A DNA stretch of 64,000 nt from Cordylochernes scorpioides (taxonomy: Eukaryota; Arthropoda; Arachnida; Pseudoscorpiones; Chernetidae): the NCBI GenBank assembly GCA_030710605.1, contig CP092880.1:11697639-11761638 (forward strand), given 5' to 3'. Below are positions 1 through 12,451 of the stretch, one piece after another (the stretch's first letter is position 1; each line of letters starts with the position of its first letter). A program made the position numbers and the translations under genes. Under the pieces are notes generated by a model. That model was given only the letters and a program-made list of their open reading frames with translations. It was not told the origin of the DNA and did not search any database.

Positions 1-154
1 ATCAGCAACAGTCAATTGTACTATCAGATGTTTTATCTTTATAACCAAAGATATAATCCAGCCACTATAACTTCCAATGAACGACCCATCTGATAAGAAA
101 TCCTCTTTCTCAATCGACCAACTTTCATCAGCATTCTTCCATAAAAAATTCCAG

Positions 155-620
155 CATAAAATCAAAAATTATCTGCTCTAAATTGATCCAATCTACAATG
201 AACAACCAACTTTATAAAATCAAAAATCATCTGCTCTAAACTGATCCAATCTACAATGAACAACCAACTTTATAAAATCAAAAATCATCTGCTCTAAACT
301 GATCCAATCTACAATGAACAACCAACTTTATAAAATCAAAAATTATCTGCTCTAAACTGATCCAATCTACAATGAACAACCAACTTTATAAAATCAAAAA
401 TCATCTGCTCTAAACTGATCCAATCTACAATGAACAACCAACTTTATAAAATCAAAAATTATCTGCTCTAAACTGATCCAATCTACAATGAACAACCAAC
501 TTTATAAAATCAAAAATCATCTGCTCTAAACTGATCCAATCTACAATGAACAACCAACTTTATAAAATCAAAAATCATCTGCTCTAAACTGATCCAATCT
601 ACAACAAACAACCAACTTTA
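155..620. repeat. 58-bp tandem satellite, 8 units
   Basis: About eight head-to-tail copies of a 58-bp unit containing ATCTGCTCTAAACTGATCC and CAATGAACAACCAAC. Units differ mainly by a C/T change in AATC/TATCTG and one AAATTG/AAACTG change in the first unit. The array decays at 604 (CAACAAACAACC) and stops at 620. No coding potential is seen. Confidence 0.93.
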
Positions 621-690
621 GAAGACATCAGGAGTATCATGTTTCGGGCCTATATTGGGAGGTTCTACTGTAAACTGAAATGAATAATTA

Positions 691-863
691 AATTATGAAA
701 AAAGGCATCTCCTTATCGTGCAACTGAAATTTGCTGATGGCTTGCGCCACCTATCGGAATAAATATCAACTATTCTCGTTGATTTTTTAATTATTCCAGA
801 ATAATTCCAGAGGCCATCAGCAACTTTCAGTTGCACGATAAGGAGATGCCTTTTTTCATAATT
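691..863. repeat. Hairpin made of two inverted family-A ends
   Basis: The arms 691-741 and 813-863 are near-perfect reverse complements (AAAGGCATCTCCTTATCGTG and its complement), around a loop of about 70 bases that holds TATTCCAGAATAATTCC. The arm sequence is the 3' end of repeat family A, seen singly at 14145-14205 and 36350-36410. An open frame of 65 codons on the minus strand is only the palindrome. Confidence 0.85.
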
Positions 864-957
864 TTGCACCTTATTCCAGTTCAATATCACATTTGTATTA
901 TTTTTTCACGAATAATTAAATGTTTAACCGTATAATATGTATATAAAACTAAACATA

Positions 958-1352
958 AGAAAATAAAACATTTAAGCATAAAAGTTTCTTTTTACGCATA
1001 AAGCAAATTTATACTGTCTTTACTGCAATGGAAAAATATTGGAAGGGCTTGGTTCATCAGTGTTTACCACCCAATATTTTTTCATTGCAGTTAGGACAGA
1101 AACATTTGATTTTCATTGTGTATAGATGGCGTATTATTGTCCTATAATTAATTTATACCTAACTGGCTTTATTATTTTGGTTTGCGGAAGAGCATTGCTC
1201 GATGCAAATATTTATATATAATTCTACTGTCTTAAAAGCTTATGTCCATAGTTTTCTTAAATATAATTTCTAAGATTCTTTCTCTCAGTGAAGTAGATTT
1301 TTGTGATTTCTGTGTATAAAGAAACTTTCGTGCTAAAATGTTTTATTTTCCT
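958..1352. mobile_element. Family B inverted-repeat element
   Basis: Outer inverted ends (958-1000 and 1313-1352, sharing AAAATGTTTTATTTTC and AGAAACTTT) enclose an inner hairpin at 1012-1099 whose arms read ACTGCAATGGAAAAATATTGG and its complement. The loop carries GGTTCATCAGTGTTTACC. The same inner module recurs at 15250, 32650, 34730, 35900, 37500, 37740 and 38110, defining family B. No ORF; non-autonomous. Confidence 0.7.
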
Positions 1353-2189
1353 ATGTATAGGTGGCGCGTTATTGTTGTGTAATTATGTAAAACTAAAGTC
1401 AAAAGTAATAGAATAGAAAACCTAATCTATAAATAAGAAATTAAGCTGTTTTGCGCTAAATTTTCTTTATGCAAATAAATCCACGTCATAACGCGCTTAC
1501 TGCGATACAACAATTTGACAGCGTATATCGACTTAGCTGTCGGAACTGCTGGTTAACCACTAATGATCCAGTAAAAAGTCAAAGATTTACAAGATTCTCT
1601 CTGATTGGTTGACCGATAGAGCTTTGTGTTTGTGTTACTTATACCAGCAGTTCCACAGTTCGGCAGAACGGCTGATAATACGTTAAGAAAAAAACAATGG
1701 TTGCCTGTAAAGTCGGTTTTACAGGCGAAGATTTTACGTGACAACGGTAGAATATTTATTGATATGAATATAATTAAATTGCACAATAGGAACAAGGAAT
1801 TGAATGAAAATAAGAATTGCACAAGTAAAAACACTCTCGTTCGGTGACTCATCGTAACGTTACCGGGCGTTACACTTTTTCATAAGTGACTCCCAGCCGC
1901 AACCTAATTTAAGACGTTGTCACGTCAAAAGGTAGATGACTAGAAGAAACTCAGTTGTTGCTATGTCTCACTACCATGACTGTGTATAACTGATAACCTA
2001 TTAATTTATTGATTCTCTTTCCTTTGTTGCTTTTTTCTTTCTTTAGACTAAGTCAGGAATCTATATATGTCATGATATCTTAATAAAATCAATGTAGTAC
2101 AAAGTTGTACATCAAGTTACACGAAATTTACTTACGCCTTTTTCGTTGCATTCAATTATTGCGTATCTCACAGAAATACTTAGCCCCTC

Positions 2190-2490
2190 CTCTACGTGGC
2201 GGGCGGGAGAAGCAGCACAAGTAAAGGACTGCCCTGTAGGGCGAAGTACGGTGTCGTGAGCCCCGAGCCGCTACGGTAACCGTGAACAGGGAACTCTGAA
2301 ATGTGGCTAACTAACGGGGCAATGACACCCCCCTTTCCATGGAGCAACAAAATCAGAAAATGACGGTCCATGCTACTGTGTCCGAGAGAGCCGACAATCT
2401 GCAGTCATGGGAACCAGTGGGAAATATGCTACCAGGACCCTGAACATCTTGCATTTGAATATTGGACAAGACACCACCACAGAAATGATT
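2190..2490 (+). other. G+C-rich block, possible 5' piece of a non-LTR retrotransposon
   Basis: A sharp rise in G+C relative to both sides, ending in a frame that reads TLNILHLNIGQD at 2437-2472. That resembles the first strand of the endonuclease domain of LINE ORF2 proteins. The frame closes after about ten more codons and no reverse transcriptase follows, so if the call is right this is a short fragment. The upstream 200 bases look structured. Resemblance only. Confidence 0.3.
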
Positions 2491-3129
2491 GTATGCTAAT
2501 CATAGTGTTACATCATGTTTGATGCGCCCCACCATTTTTCAAAATATTCTATGATACTTTACATTTATTTTAAACAGATTATATACTATAGTATTATTAT
2601 TTTTGTTACATTGTTATTATATATTTTTTTATTGTTTAATTTGAAGAGAGAACACTTACGCGAAGACTCAAGATCACGAACTACGAGGTAGACAACAAAT
2701 AAATAAACACAATAACTTTGAAAGGTAATTTACTTTTATTTACTTTTATCTGTTTTAGGCATGGAAATACGCTCGGGAAACGTGTATAACAATAAGAAGT
2801 ATGAAAGAAAGGTCGATTACCCAGCAAATCTGTATCTTTGTGCAACAATTAGGGATTGTTGGAGATAGGTAAAGGCCATACAATGGCAAGCAATGTTAAA
2901 TGAGAGGATGTGTGAAGCAGGAATTCAGCCAATGTGTCAGTAGATCGATGTGAACGTCCAATTATGTGTCCCATGATGGATGGCCTGGGATTACTCGGTC
3001 GTTTTTTGGGCAGAGTCTGTCGTAATTGGGGATTAACGCTAGTTTACATAATTGTCCCTCTTTGGTCGGCCGGCCGGCGTCTAATATAGTCATTGTGTGG
3101 AAATTTTTTTTAATTACACCAGGGCTTCT

Positions 3130-4512
3130 CTTCCCTTTTAGGATCCTTCTTGTCTCGTCAACAGCCTGTTTACTTACTTGGTGGTGAATTTCGCAACAAT
3201 TTTGATACTTAAAGGTGATAGACATATCGTCTCTTGGTTTGTCTATCAATTTCTTCCTATTTTAGGTTTGTTCTTGTCTCATCAACAGCCTGTTTATTTA
3301 CTTGGTGTTGAATTTCGCAAGAATTTTGGTACTTAAAAGGTGATAGACATATCGTCTCTTGGTTTGTCTATCACCTCTTCTTGTTTTAGGATACTTCTTG
3401 TCTCATCAACAGCCTGTTTACTTACTTGGTGGTGAATTTCGCAACATTTTGGTACTTAAAAGGTGATAGACATATCGTCTCTTGGTTTGTCTATCACCAA
3501 TTTTTATTTTAGAATCATTCTTGTCCCATCAACAGCCTGTTTACTTACCTGGTGGTGAATTCCGCAAGATATTTAGTACTTAAAGGTGATAGACATATCG
3601 TCTAATTGCTTGTCTATCATCTTCTCATATTTTAGGATCATTCTTGTCCCGTCAACAGCCTGTTTACTTACCTGGTGGTGAATTTCGCAACATTTTTGAT
3701 ACTTAAAGGGTGATAGACATATCGTCTCTTGGTTTGTCTATCACCTCTTCATATCTTAGGATCCTTCTTGTCTCATTAATAGCCTGTTTACTTACTTTGT
3801 GGCGAATTTCGCAAGATTTTTGGTACTTAAAAGGTAATACACATATCGTCTCTTGGTTTGTCTATCACCTCTTCTTGTTTTAGGATCATTCTTGTATCGT
3901 CAACAGCCTGTTTACATACTTGGTGGTGAATTTCGCAACAATTTTGATACTTAAAAGGTGATAGACATATCGTCTCTTGGTTTGTCTATCACCTTTTCTT
4001 ATCTTAGGATCCTTCTTGTCTCATCAACAGCCTGTTTACTTACTTTGTGGCGAATTTCGCAAGATTTTTGGTACTTAAAAGGTAATACACATGTCGTCTC
4101 TTGGTTTGTCTATCATCTTCTCTTATTTTAGGATCATTCTTGTCCCGTCAACAGCCTGTTTACTTATTGGTGGTGAATTTCGCAACAATTTTGATACTTA
4201 AAAGGTGATAGACATATCGTCTCTTGGTTTGTCTATCAATTTCTTCCTATTTTAGGTTTGTTCTTGTTCCGTCAACAGCCTGTTTACTTACTTGGTTGTG
4301 AATTTCGCGACATTTTGGTACTTAAAAGGTGATAGACATATCGTCTCATTGCTTGTCTATCGCCTATTCTTATTTTAGGATCATTCTTGTCCCATCAACA
4401 CCCTGTTTACTTACTTGGTGGTGAATTTCGCAACAATTTTGATACTTAAAAGGTAATAGACATATCGTCTCTTGGTTTGTCTATCGCCTCTTCTTGTTTT
4501 AGGTTTGTTCCC
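3130..4512. repeat. About 124-bp tandem satellite, about 11 units
   Basis: Units repeat every 122-126 bp. Each holds ATCAACAGCCTGTTTACTTA, a GGTGGTGAATTTCGCAA box, and an internal inverted repeat GGTGATAGACA...TGTCTATCACC around ATATCGTCTCTTGGTT. The phrase GACATATCGTCT recurs at about 3222, 3346, 3470, 3592, 3716, 3963, 4210, 4333 and 4456. Units diverge by point changes and 1-3 bp indels. Each unit could fold as a small hairpin. Confidence 0.93.
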
Positions 4513-5740
4513 GTCACATCAACAATGAATGTTTAATAGATATTTGATAAATGGTTTTTAACTAAGCCTTCTCTCTCATTTCTGGAATAACACACACACA
4601 AAGCCTTTATTAAGACACCAGTCTTATACAGATTCTCCTCTCTTATTGCCAACTTACAGCGATATCCTCACGATGATCAATTGCCATCATGTAGTGAAAA
4701 AAAAAATGAATCTAAGTTATTTTTCCTTCTTACTGCTTTAAAGGTTATAACGGGACCGAGCAACCATTTGACTTGATATGGCGCTGGTTAAAATACGTTG
4801 TACTGAGGTAAGTTGTTTGTCGTTTACTTCTGAGAAGAACATCCCTCTTTCTTCACTAATATACTGGAACTCAAAGATATAATGAGATATTTCAATTTCT
4901 ATTATTTCTTTGCAAAGATGGCATACTGTATCCCCCTTACTGAAGATTTTGGTATGGTGTTCCTGAAAAAAAAAAACGAATGGACTACTCCAAGGTCACT
5001 GGTATGAACATTTAGATCTCTACAAATGACTATTTCTAATGTTTCGACATTTAAAAAAAATGTACCCATATGTGTTTACTGTCAAAACCCGCAATCCTCT
5101 TTGCTATAAAAGTATTGTATGACCTGAAGCATATCAAATTCTTTCTCAATGTAAATAAAAAAAAACATAGACAATAACACGTCATCTATATACAGATGAA
5201 TGTATCTGTACATTGAATAGAACTACAAATCACGGATGTCTATTTTAATACTAAATTAAAAGCCTGTTAAGTATACAATTGGAAGTGATTACAATTTGGC
5301 TTTTAAAAGAGAGAATTTGGTGCGTTGTAGACATCTTTCTTGAACAAGGGGAATCTTGAAAGTGCTTGGTCAGGCAGGACGATGTATGAAAAAGTCCTGT
5401 ATGTTTAATGAAGGGATGAGTGGCCTCTCTTGTTCCCAAGGATGTCCCGGTAAATATTGAAGTGCATGCTATTAAGATGGCGAATTTGGGGCTGAGAGAT
5501 TAGAGGGGGGTGGGATGGCTTTGTGCCTCGTGGCCCCCACAAATCCAGGGACCAACAAAGGGAGTCAAAGGGCAGCAAGTACCACAATAGGGGTGGGGGC
5601 CAACCTCTCGAGAAGTCAGCATGAATATTTTCCTTTATCTGAGCGGTCGTCAATCAGGATTCCTTCCTTTATCAAGATTAGCCATGTCCCAGCAATCACC
5701 TCAAGTAGGATTTGGGGATGGTGGACTTCTTTTTTTATAA
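4513..5740. other. No recognisable gene; low-copy A+T-rich sequence
   Basis: No supported ORF. At 5400-5740 there is a G+C-richer stretch with a G tract (5502-5517), ending in AGCCATGTCCCAGCAATCAC. That last phrase is repeated at 6973 and 7327 and so belongs to the following repeat region. An 82-codon minus frame (5405-5653) spans it but shows no domain. Confidence 0.5.
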
Positions 5741-6576
5741 AATATATTGAAGTTTGAAGTACCTTTGTCTCTTGTAAGTATTCAGGGTATATTTTGTCGA
5801 ACAACTTGTTGGGTTTCTTGTATATGGAGAATGCTTTGAAACTCGATCATGGACACACACACTATTTTTTTTTTCTAATATAAGTTCGAAGTGCCTCAGT
5901 CTCTTGTAAGTATTTAAGGTATATTTTGATGAACAACTTGTTGGGTTTCTTGTATATGGAAAATGCTTTGAAGCTTTATCATGCACACACACACTATATT
6001 TGGAAATTATTATATTTTGAATATAAGTTTGAAGTACTTTGTCTCTTATAAGTATTTAGGGTATATTTTGTCGAACAACTTGTTGGGTTTCTTGTATATG
6101 GAGAATGCTTTTTGAAGTTCTATCATAGACACTACACTATACTTGGGAACTTTTATTTTTGTTAATAAAAGTTTGAAGTACCGTAGTCTCTTATAAGTAT
6201 TCAGGGTATATTTTGATGAACAACTTGTTGGGTTTCTTGTATATGGAGAATGCTTTTTGAAGTTCTATCATAGACACTACACTATACTTGGGAACTTTTA
6301 TTTTTGTTAATAAAAGTTTGAAGTACCGTAGTCTCTTATAAGTATTCAGGGTATATTTTGATGAACAACTTGTTGGGTTTCTTGTATATGGAGAATGATT
6401 TGAAACTCAACCATAGACACTATAATATACTTGGAAATTATTATTTTTGTAAATATAAGTTTGAAGAACCTTTGTCTCTTGGAAGTATGCTGTGTGTTTA
6501 GAATAACAAATTGTTGAGTTTCTCGTGTCTGATGAACGCTCTGATGTGCAATCATGGCCACATACTTAGATATTTA
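5741..6576. repeat. About 143-bp satellite, left block
   Basis: Roughly six diverged units, each with AACTTGTTGGGTTTCTTGTA, TATGGAGAATGCTTTGAA and GTCTCTTGTAAGTATT boxes, at spacings of about 135-147 bp (5800, 5931, 6073, 6219, 6362, 6509). The block continues to the right of a foldback insertion at 6577-6911. Confidence 0.85.
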
Positions 6577-6911
6577 ATAGGCTAATTCCTTAATAGAATG
6601 TTCAAATCTAAAAGCTTGAGGGATGAGGTTTTTTTGCAAATAAATTTATTTCGAGCTTTCTCGGGCAACGCCCTTCTACAGGAAAATTAAAAATAAAGTA
6701 AATTAAATTATATTACACTGAGATTAAGTGAGGCAAATGTTTGTTTCTGATATTTATTTTGTATAGTTTGTTATACATTTGCCTCGCTTAATCTCAGTGT
6801 AATATAATTTAATTTACTTTATTTTTTATTTTCCTGTAGAAGGGCGTTGCCCGAAAGCTCGAAATAAATTTATTTGCAAAAGAAGCTCATCCCTCAAGCT
6901 TTTAGATTTGA
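6577..6911. mobile_element. Foldback element 1 (Penelope-like, inverted arms)
   Basis: It is bounded by a 17-base direct repeat ACATACTTAGATATTTA (left copy ends 6576, right copy starts about 6912). A tail of about 24 bases is followed by long inverted arms (6601-6700 and 6800-6911) that include AAATCTAAAAGCTTGAGGGA. Each arm carries, in opposite orientation, CTGTAGA, a GGGC/GCCC stem, then GAAAGC, which is close to the order of a hammerhead core. No protein remains. Penelope-like elements are known for such motifs and for long variable duplications; the assignment is inference. Confidence 0.7.
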
Positions 6912-7500
6912 ACATACTTAGATATTTACCATAATTTCTTAATTAACAAAATTTCTTTCTCAAATAAGTTTAGCCATGTCCCTGAAATCACCTCAAGTAG
7001 GATTTGGGAGTGGAATTCTTTTTTTATAAAATATATTGAAGTTTGAAGTACTCTTGTAAGTATTTAGCTTATATTTTGAAGGACAAATTGTTTCTTGTTT
7101 ATGGAGAATGCTTTGAAACTCAATCATGGACACTACACTATATTTGGGATTTTTTAAAAATATAAGTTGGATGTACCTTTGTCTCTTGAAAGTATGCTAT
7201 GCATTTATATGAACAAATTGTTGGATTTCTTGTGACTGATGAAAGCTCTGAAGTACAATCATAGCTATACTAGGATATTAACTTAATTTATTGATTTAAA
7301 AAATTCCTTTCTCAATCAAGATTAGCCATGTCTCAGCAATCACCTCAAGTAGGATTTGGGGGTGGAATTCTTTTTTTTTTTTACCAAATATATTGAATTT
7401 AGAGTACTCTTGTAAGTATTTAAGTTATATTTTTTGAAGGACAAATTGTTTTTTTTTTTTTTTTTTTGTATATGGAGAATGCTTTGAAGCTCTATCATGA
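6912..7500. repeat. About 143-bp satellite, right block, degraded
   Basis: Continuation of the 5741-6576 array with larger drift: TATGGAGAATGCTTTGAA at about 7099 and 7471, AGCCATGTCTCAGCAATCAC at 7327, and expanded T tracts at 7371-7382 and 7449-7467. Confidence 0.75.
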
Positions 7501-7574
7501 ACACACAAATCGCGATTCTATAAAATATATATTACTCCACAATAACGAGATAAGAATTACCACACTCTCATATA

Positions 7575-7753
7575 CTGTAGAATTACCTCCCTGTAAAGGA
7601 CATATAATTGCAAAACAAAAGTGTCCTTTAGGGAGAGGTGTCCCTCTTTCCGTAGAGTTGCTAAGTAGAAAAAATTATAATTTTGCCAGTGAAAACTGTC
7701 CTTTGTAGAGAGGTGTTCTCTAGCGGGAGTGTCCCCTCGTGGAAGTTCTACTG
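7575..7753. mobile_element. pogo/Tigger-like MITE
   Basis: Imperfect terminal inverted repeats of the CAGTAGAACCTCC kind (CTGTAGAATTACCTCCCTG at the left, GGAAGTTCTACTG at the right) lie between TA dinucleotides. The inside repeats GTGTCCTTTA words in both orientations. It is 179 bp with no transposase. Relatives are at 20709, 34398, 61335 and 62150. Confidence 0.75.
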
Positions 7754-7820
7754 TACAAGGGTAGAAGATTGGGACAAGTTGTTAGGTTTAGAGATCTTTG
7801 TAATTCTTTATAATCATTTA

Positions 7821-8130
7821 GGGGGTCGGTGGAAGGATGGTCTAAACCGTTGGGTTTTGGACCGCTACGACCGGGTTCGAACCCGCATTGAGCACTTTTT
7901 TCGGATTTAAAAAAAAAAATGCTCCACTGGCTCCCAATTCTTGCAAAAGTCTAACCCTACTAGCGAGTGCAAGTAACCAAATGGGACTCTGGAAAATTTG
8001 TAAGTGCAAAGTCGACGACTTTTCACATGTGTAGACATGTGGCGAACTTTCAATAAAAGCAGTCGCCTAATTCTACCCACCATGATCGTCATGGCCTGTA
8101 CCACGTGTACTAGGGATAAGCAAAAAAAAA
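7821..8130 (+). mobile_element. tRNA-derived SINE, copy 1
   Basis: The head starts GGGGGTCGGTGGAAGG and has an A-box-like ATGGTCTAAACCGTTGG and a B box GGGTTCGAACCC, the internal RNA polymerase III promoter layout of a tRNA. The body shared with three other full copies includes CGAGTGCAAGTAACCAAATG, an ACATGTGTAGACATGT palindrome, and a 3' end GTGTACTAGGGATAAGC followed by A-rich sequence. SINEs depend on a LINE in trans. Confidence 0.88.
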
Positions 8131-8363
8131 AGTAAAAAGGCAAATAAATAAACGGAATTTCAATGGTAAAATGATTTCAATAGAAGAAAGAAGTTGTGCT
8201 TGAAAGAGGGATATTCAAAGGTCAAAAAAGAGGCTGATGAAAAATTATTTTGAAGTGTAGTGCTATAATGACAATTAAAACAACTTTTATTAACATCTTG
8301 TCAATATTCACACTCAAAGAGAGTTATAATAGTTATCTATATATATAAAAATGAATGTATGTG

Positions 8364-9125
8364 TGTGGCAATATCGTTGCGGAATTTCTTGTTGTTGGAT
8401 GCGAATGGTGAGATTTGATTGAAGCGCAGTCGTTTGAGTGGAAGTTGCAGCATACAGTTAGGAATAATCAGGACACGTGATTGAGTTTGAAAATAAAGGC
8501 AACGGGTTGGAGGAAAGAAAGTTTGATAAGAGCTGAGCGATTTGACTTATTAATTAACTGATCACATGGCGGTGATTGTACTTAGCTGTGGGATGAGCAG
8601 AGGGGGAGAGGTCTAGAGCCGATGTCACCTCCTTGGGAGCCAAAGCGTAACTGACATTTCTTGCTTTTCGATTTAACACCAAGCTTCAGTTTCTCTCTGA
8701 TTGGTTGAGATATGATCACATGGTGTTTTCCTATTGGTTGACCTACTTAGTGGTTCCTCCCTAATTGGCCGGCGGCTCTCCTTGATGAAAGATGGCCTGC
8801 CTGGTATATCCGATTTCGTCAGGAAGTATTGGGTATCTTGACGCTTATAGCTTCGACGGATATTAGATACGTCCTGTTTTTGCCGGAAGTATTGAGTGCA
8901 TCTTGGCTAAAATAACTTCTGCGGTCACTAGAGACGTCCGGTCTCTGCCCCTGCAATGTTGACACAGGGGTGCCAAAATAGTCGTGCCAGCTTTAGTCTT
9001 ACTTCCTATATCTTTTGTTACTTTCTTTCCTCCAGTTACCTTGTTCTTTATTAAGTCTTTGAAAATCATACATGATATATACATAGTGGGTCGGGGTTGC
9101 ATTTAATTATATACAAATTATGACA
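8364..9125 (-). repeat. LTR of the 8.4-13.2 kb element (3' LTR on minus strand)
   Basis: 762 bp, TG...CA ends. By eye it is identical to 12452-13213, which implies a recent insertion. On the minus strand it holds AATAAA (complement of the TTTATT at 9049). Confidence 0.9.
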
Positions 9126-9359
9126 GATGCGCCCCCTACATGTGAAGAATTCAAGAAGGGGTTAGCCTGAGAGAATTCTGTAAAATGAAAAATAATTTTG
9201 TGGGAAAATTAGTTGTGGGTATTGAGGGGCTATATACAAGCATTGCTGGTGACATAAAAGTAAGATAGAATGGGGTTGATGATATAGGTTGAGTATAATT
9301 AATAGAAATCAAAAAATTTTTTAATTGTAAGAAATCAATGAATGTTATGGTACATAGTG

Positions 9360-9990
9360 GGCAAAAAGAAAATGCGCCTAAACGAGTTCTACTCGAGATA
9401 AGAAATGATATCGAGGGAGTTCTATTAAGGCTTTTGAAATCAAATAAAAATAATATAAAAATAGTTGAATGAAATCAAAATTGAATGTGTTTGGTTGAAA
9501 AAGAAAAATATTTTGTTGCATGATGACAAAGACAACTGCTTAGTTACTTTTTTGCTCGACTTTTGAGAAAAGAAATCGAGGAAATTTCATAAGGCGCTTT
9601 GAAATCAAAACAAAATAATATAAGAGTAGTTGAATGAAATCAAAATTGAATGTGTTTGGTTGAATGGTGAGAAAAAAAAAAGAAAAATGCCTAACCATAT
9701 TCTAGCTCGAAATTGGGAATGAAATCGAAGGAATTCTATTAGGTCTTTTGAGAAATCAAAAATAAAAATAAAATAAAAGTTTTTTGAGCGAAATCAAAGT
9801 TGAGTGCTTGGTTGAATGGTGAAAAAAAAAAAAAAGGAAAAATGCCTAATTACTTTTTTGCTTGAATTTTGGAAAGGAATTCGAGGAAATTTCATAAGGT
9901 CTTTTGAGAAATCAAAATAAAAATAAAAATAAGAGTTGAACGAAATCAAAGTTGAGTGTTTGAAAAAAAAAATGAAAAATAAAAAGGTTT
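9360..9990. repeat. About 155-bp diverged tandem block inside the LTR element
   Basis: Four to five degraded copies, each with TTGAATGAAATCAAA(A/G)TTGA(A/G)TG followed by an A-rich run, then a CGAG/GAAATCGAGG box and TTTTGAAATCAAA. This is part of the non-coding interior of the LTR element and may be packaging filler or the remains of expanded internal sequence. Confidence 0.7.
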
Positions 9991-11965
9991 CAACAACAAA
10001 GGGTGATTTAATGTTTTTAGTTTAATCGAAAACCAGTGGGTTTTCGTTGATAATTGAGTTGTGGCAATATAAGTCAAGTGGTAAATAGAATGATAATTGA
10101 TAAGTGAAAATGATAATATAAACTAATTGGTAAATAAAATGATAGTTAATGATTAAAATTGATAATAAGTTGAATAAATTGATAAATTGATTAAATATTT
10201 AAATTTTAATTGAGAGAAAATAATGGAAATGATTGATATGAAAAATAAGGTGTATTGGTTTGAACCCTATGGTATCTACATGCCCTGATCTACATGTATT
10301 GGTTGCTCCATTTTGCCCTATAAATGTTTTACTTGCTCAATTATGCCCTATAAAATTTTTGTCTCGTCTGTAGCGACACTTAGGTGAAAAACGTGATTCT
10401 AGCCCTCAAGTGCGTTTATGCTGTGTGTACAGGAGACATGGAAATCTATATAACCTTTATGTGTAATTTTTTGTCTTTGTGTGTGTGTTGTTAAAGAATG
10501 TTAGAAGTCGGTTGTGTAAGAGATGTGTGAGCTAGTTCTAGGTGTTGTTTCGTGGATGTGTAATTGGGTGGTAAAAATCGATATGTAGACTCGAACTGGA
10601 ATCAAAACCGGTGGCATAGTGAGGTTCCCAGTCGACCTCAATAGGGGATCTTCTCCTTGTAATTAGAGATACGGAAGTGGGGTGTGTCGGGCAAACGAGA
10701 GGGAATGAAATTGGAGATCGGAAACGAGGCGTGCGGGGAGCGGGTCCAGTCTAAACTTATCCACCCACTGTTTGCGTAATTGGAGTCACGGCGACGTCCT
10801 TATTCTTCGCGGGAAGACATCTGCCTTGCTTCTACATTTCCTGTCGGCCTAATTGTTTTTTATAATTGAATCTTTTACTTTCGGCATTGGTTGCGTTGCG
10901 TGTGTGATATGTTTTGTGTACGAAATTTTGTTTTGTTTGTGGGTTTTACTTGTTTGACGATGTCTTGTGTCATGTTCTGTCAATAACATTGTGGAGAGAT
11001 GAGTTGGTGTAATTTCGACATTATTTGTATTTTGAAAATCCGGACGTTGTATCCATTTATTAAATCGAATGGTCGTTGTGACTTTAGTAAAAAAAAAATG
11101 CCATTCAGTGATATTAGGGTGGAATTGAGTGAAAAATGAGGTTTACGACGTGAACACGCTTTGAGTGGAGATGTGTCACAGGTGTGGTGAAAAGGCGTCT
11201 GTGGCCTGAAATGAAAAGTTTTGTGGGTGACCTGTGACACGAATCGAAAAAAAAAATTGTGAATGAAAAGGTGTCACGCGAAGTCCTTATTTGTACAAAA
11301 TTTAACCTGTTCTCACTATGAACAATAAATTTATTAAAGTCATATATCGAAATTTCTATTGTTAGTGTATATGGCACCTTTTAAGGCGAACATTTTCTTA
11401 GTGTTTTGGGTAGACGAGATGATTGTTACTAACGACGGTGCATGCGTTTGTTGGTGGTTGTCGTCTTTTGGCGCGAGTGTCGCGCTTGTTGGGCGGGTTG
11501 TGCGTGTTTGTTAGCATGAAAACCGTCCTTTGGATGGATGTTGTCGGTGTATTGTTGTCGCGAATGTCGTGATTATTGTTAAATACGTTTGTGGGGTTGT
11601 TGTGAGGTACACTTTTATGTTGTGGCGATGTGTGGTCATGCATGGATTTTGTGTGGAAAGTGTGTGAGCTGTACTGACACGTTTTTTTTTGGGCATGGTG
11701 AGGGTTGAAGCCTTTGTGGCTTGTATTTGAGAGCATATAGTACTGGTAATTGGGTTGAGTGATAAACATGGTAGTGGGGTCAATGAATGCAGGCAAGGGT
11801 TGTCCTGTGTGACAAATTTGATTGTAGTGCAAGTCCTTTCGGACAGGTTTGGCCTAGCCCGTGCGTGCATTCATTGAGTACAAAGGTTAGATATGGTTAA
11901 AAGGGGTAGGTAGCTAGGTAAAAGTTCAAAGTCAATTCCTTGACGGCATAGGATGGGTGCCTACC

Positions 11966-12364
11966 TCAGTTCAACAGGTCTCCTTTGGGACGTCTTGGTT
12001 TGGAGTGGTTGGCTTGGCTCGGGACTGCTCGCACCGTCCGCGAAATTGAAGTGAAGTCCGGTACTGGAAGATCATTTTGGGATCGTTGGGGCTGTCCCGG
12101 ATCGCGCGGATTGGTTTCGGGGACTGTGTACGGCATGGCGGTGGATGACTCCTCGGTGGTCGGTGTCCGGCCTTGGTGACACTCGCCTGGGGTTGGTGGG
12201 GGTTGTGTCCGTCGTCCTCCCCGGGGAATGGTGCTCCGGAATTCCGTCTCACTTTGTGGGGCGTTGACACGTCGGAGGGCCACGGTCATTTGCCATATGA
12301 TGGCCGCTAGAAGGCGCCTGGTCGCTTCTCTTCTTGTCCGCTTCTTTTCCGCTGGTTTTGTCAT
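11966..12364 (-). CDS. gag-like ORF of the LTR element, 132 aa
   Basis: It begins at ATG 12364, 87 nt downstream of the minus-strand 5' LTR, the normal place for gag. The N-terminus is basic (MTKPAEKKRTRREATRRLL), followed by an Arg/Pro-rich low-complexity region with SQ and PP motifs. No zinc knuckle, major homology region or protease motif is seen, and it ends long before any pol. This stretch is G+C-rich against the rest of the window. It may be a gag fragment or an unrelated leader peptide. Confidence 0.45.
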   Translation of the reverse strand: MTKPAEKKRTRREATRRLLAAIIWQMTVALRRVNAPQSETEFRSTIPRGGRRTQPPPTPGECHQGRTPTTEESSTAMPYTVPETNPRDPGQPQRSQNDLPVPDFTSISRTVRAVPSQANHSKPRRPKGDLLN

Positions 12365-12451
12365 TGCCTTTTGATTTGCTGGTGTCTGGGCTAATTTCCA
12401 TCTTGATCCTGATTAAGTTCCATAATCTTTATCCTGTCGACTTAACCGTTC

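Noticed and set aside
155-4512. CRISPR-like regular repeats
   Set aside because: Units are contiguous satellites without unique spacers, in an animal genome.
11398-11870. Minus frames of 119-144 codons rich in His, Thr, Asn
   Set aside because: Low-complexity complement of a TG-rich non-coding interior of the LTR element; overlapping frames are open by composition.
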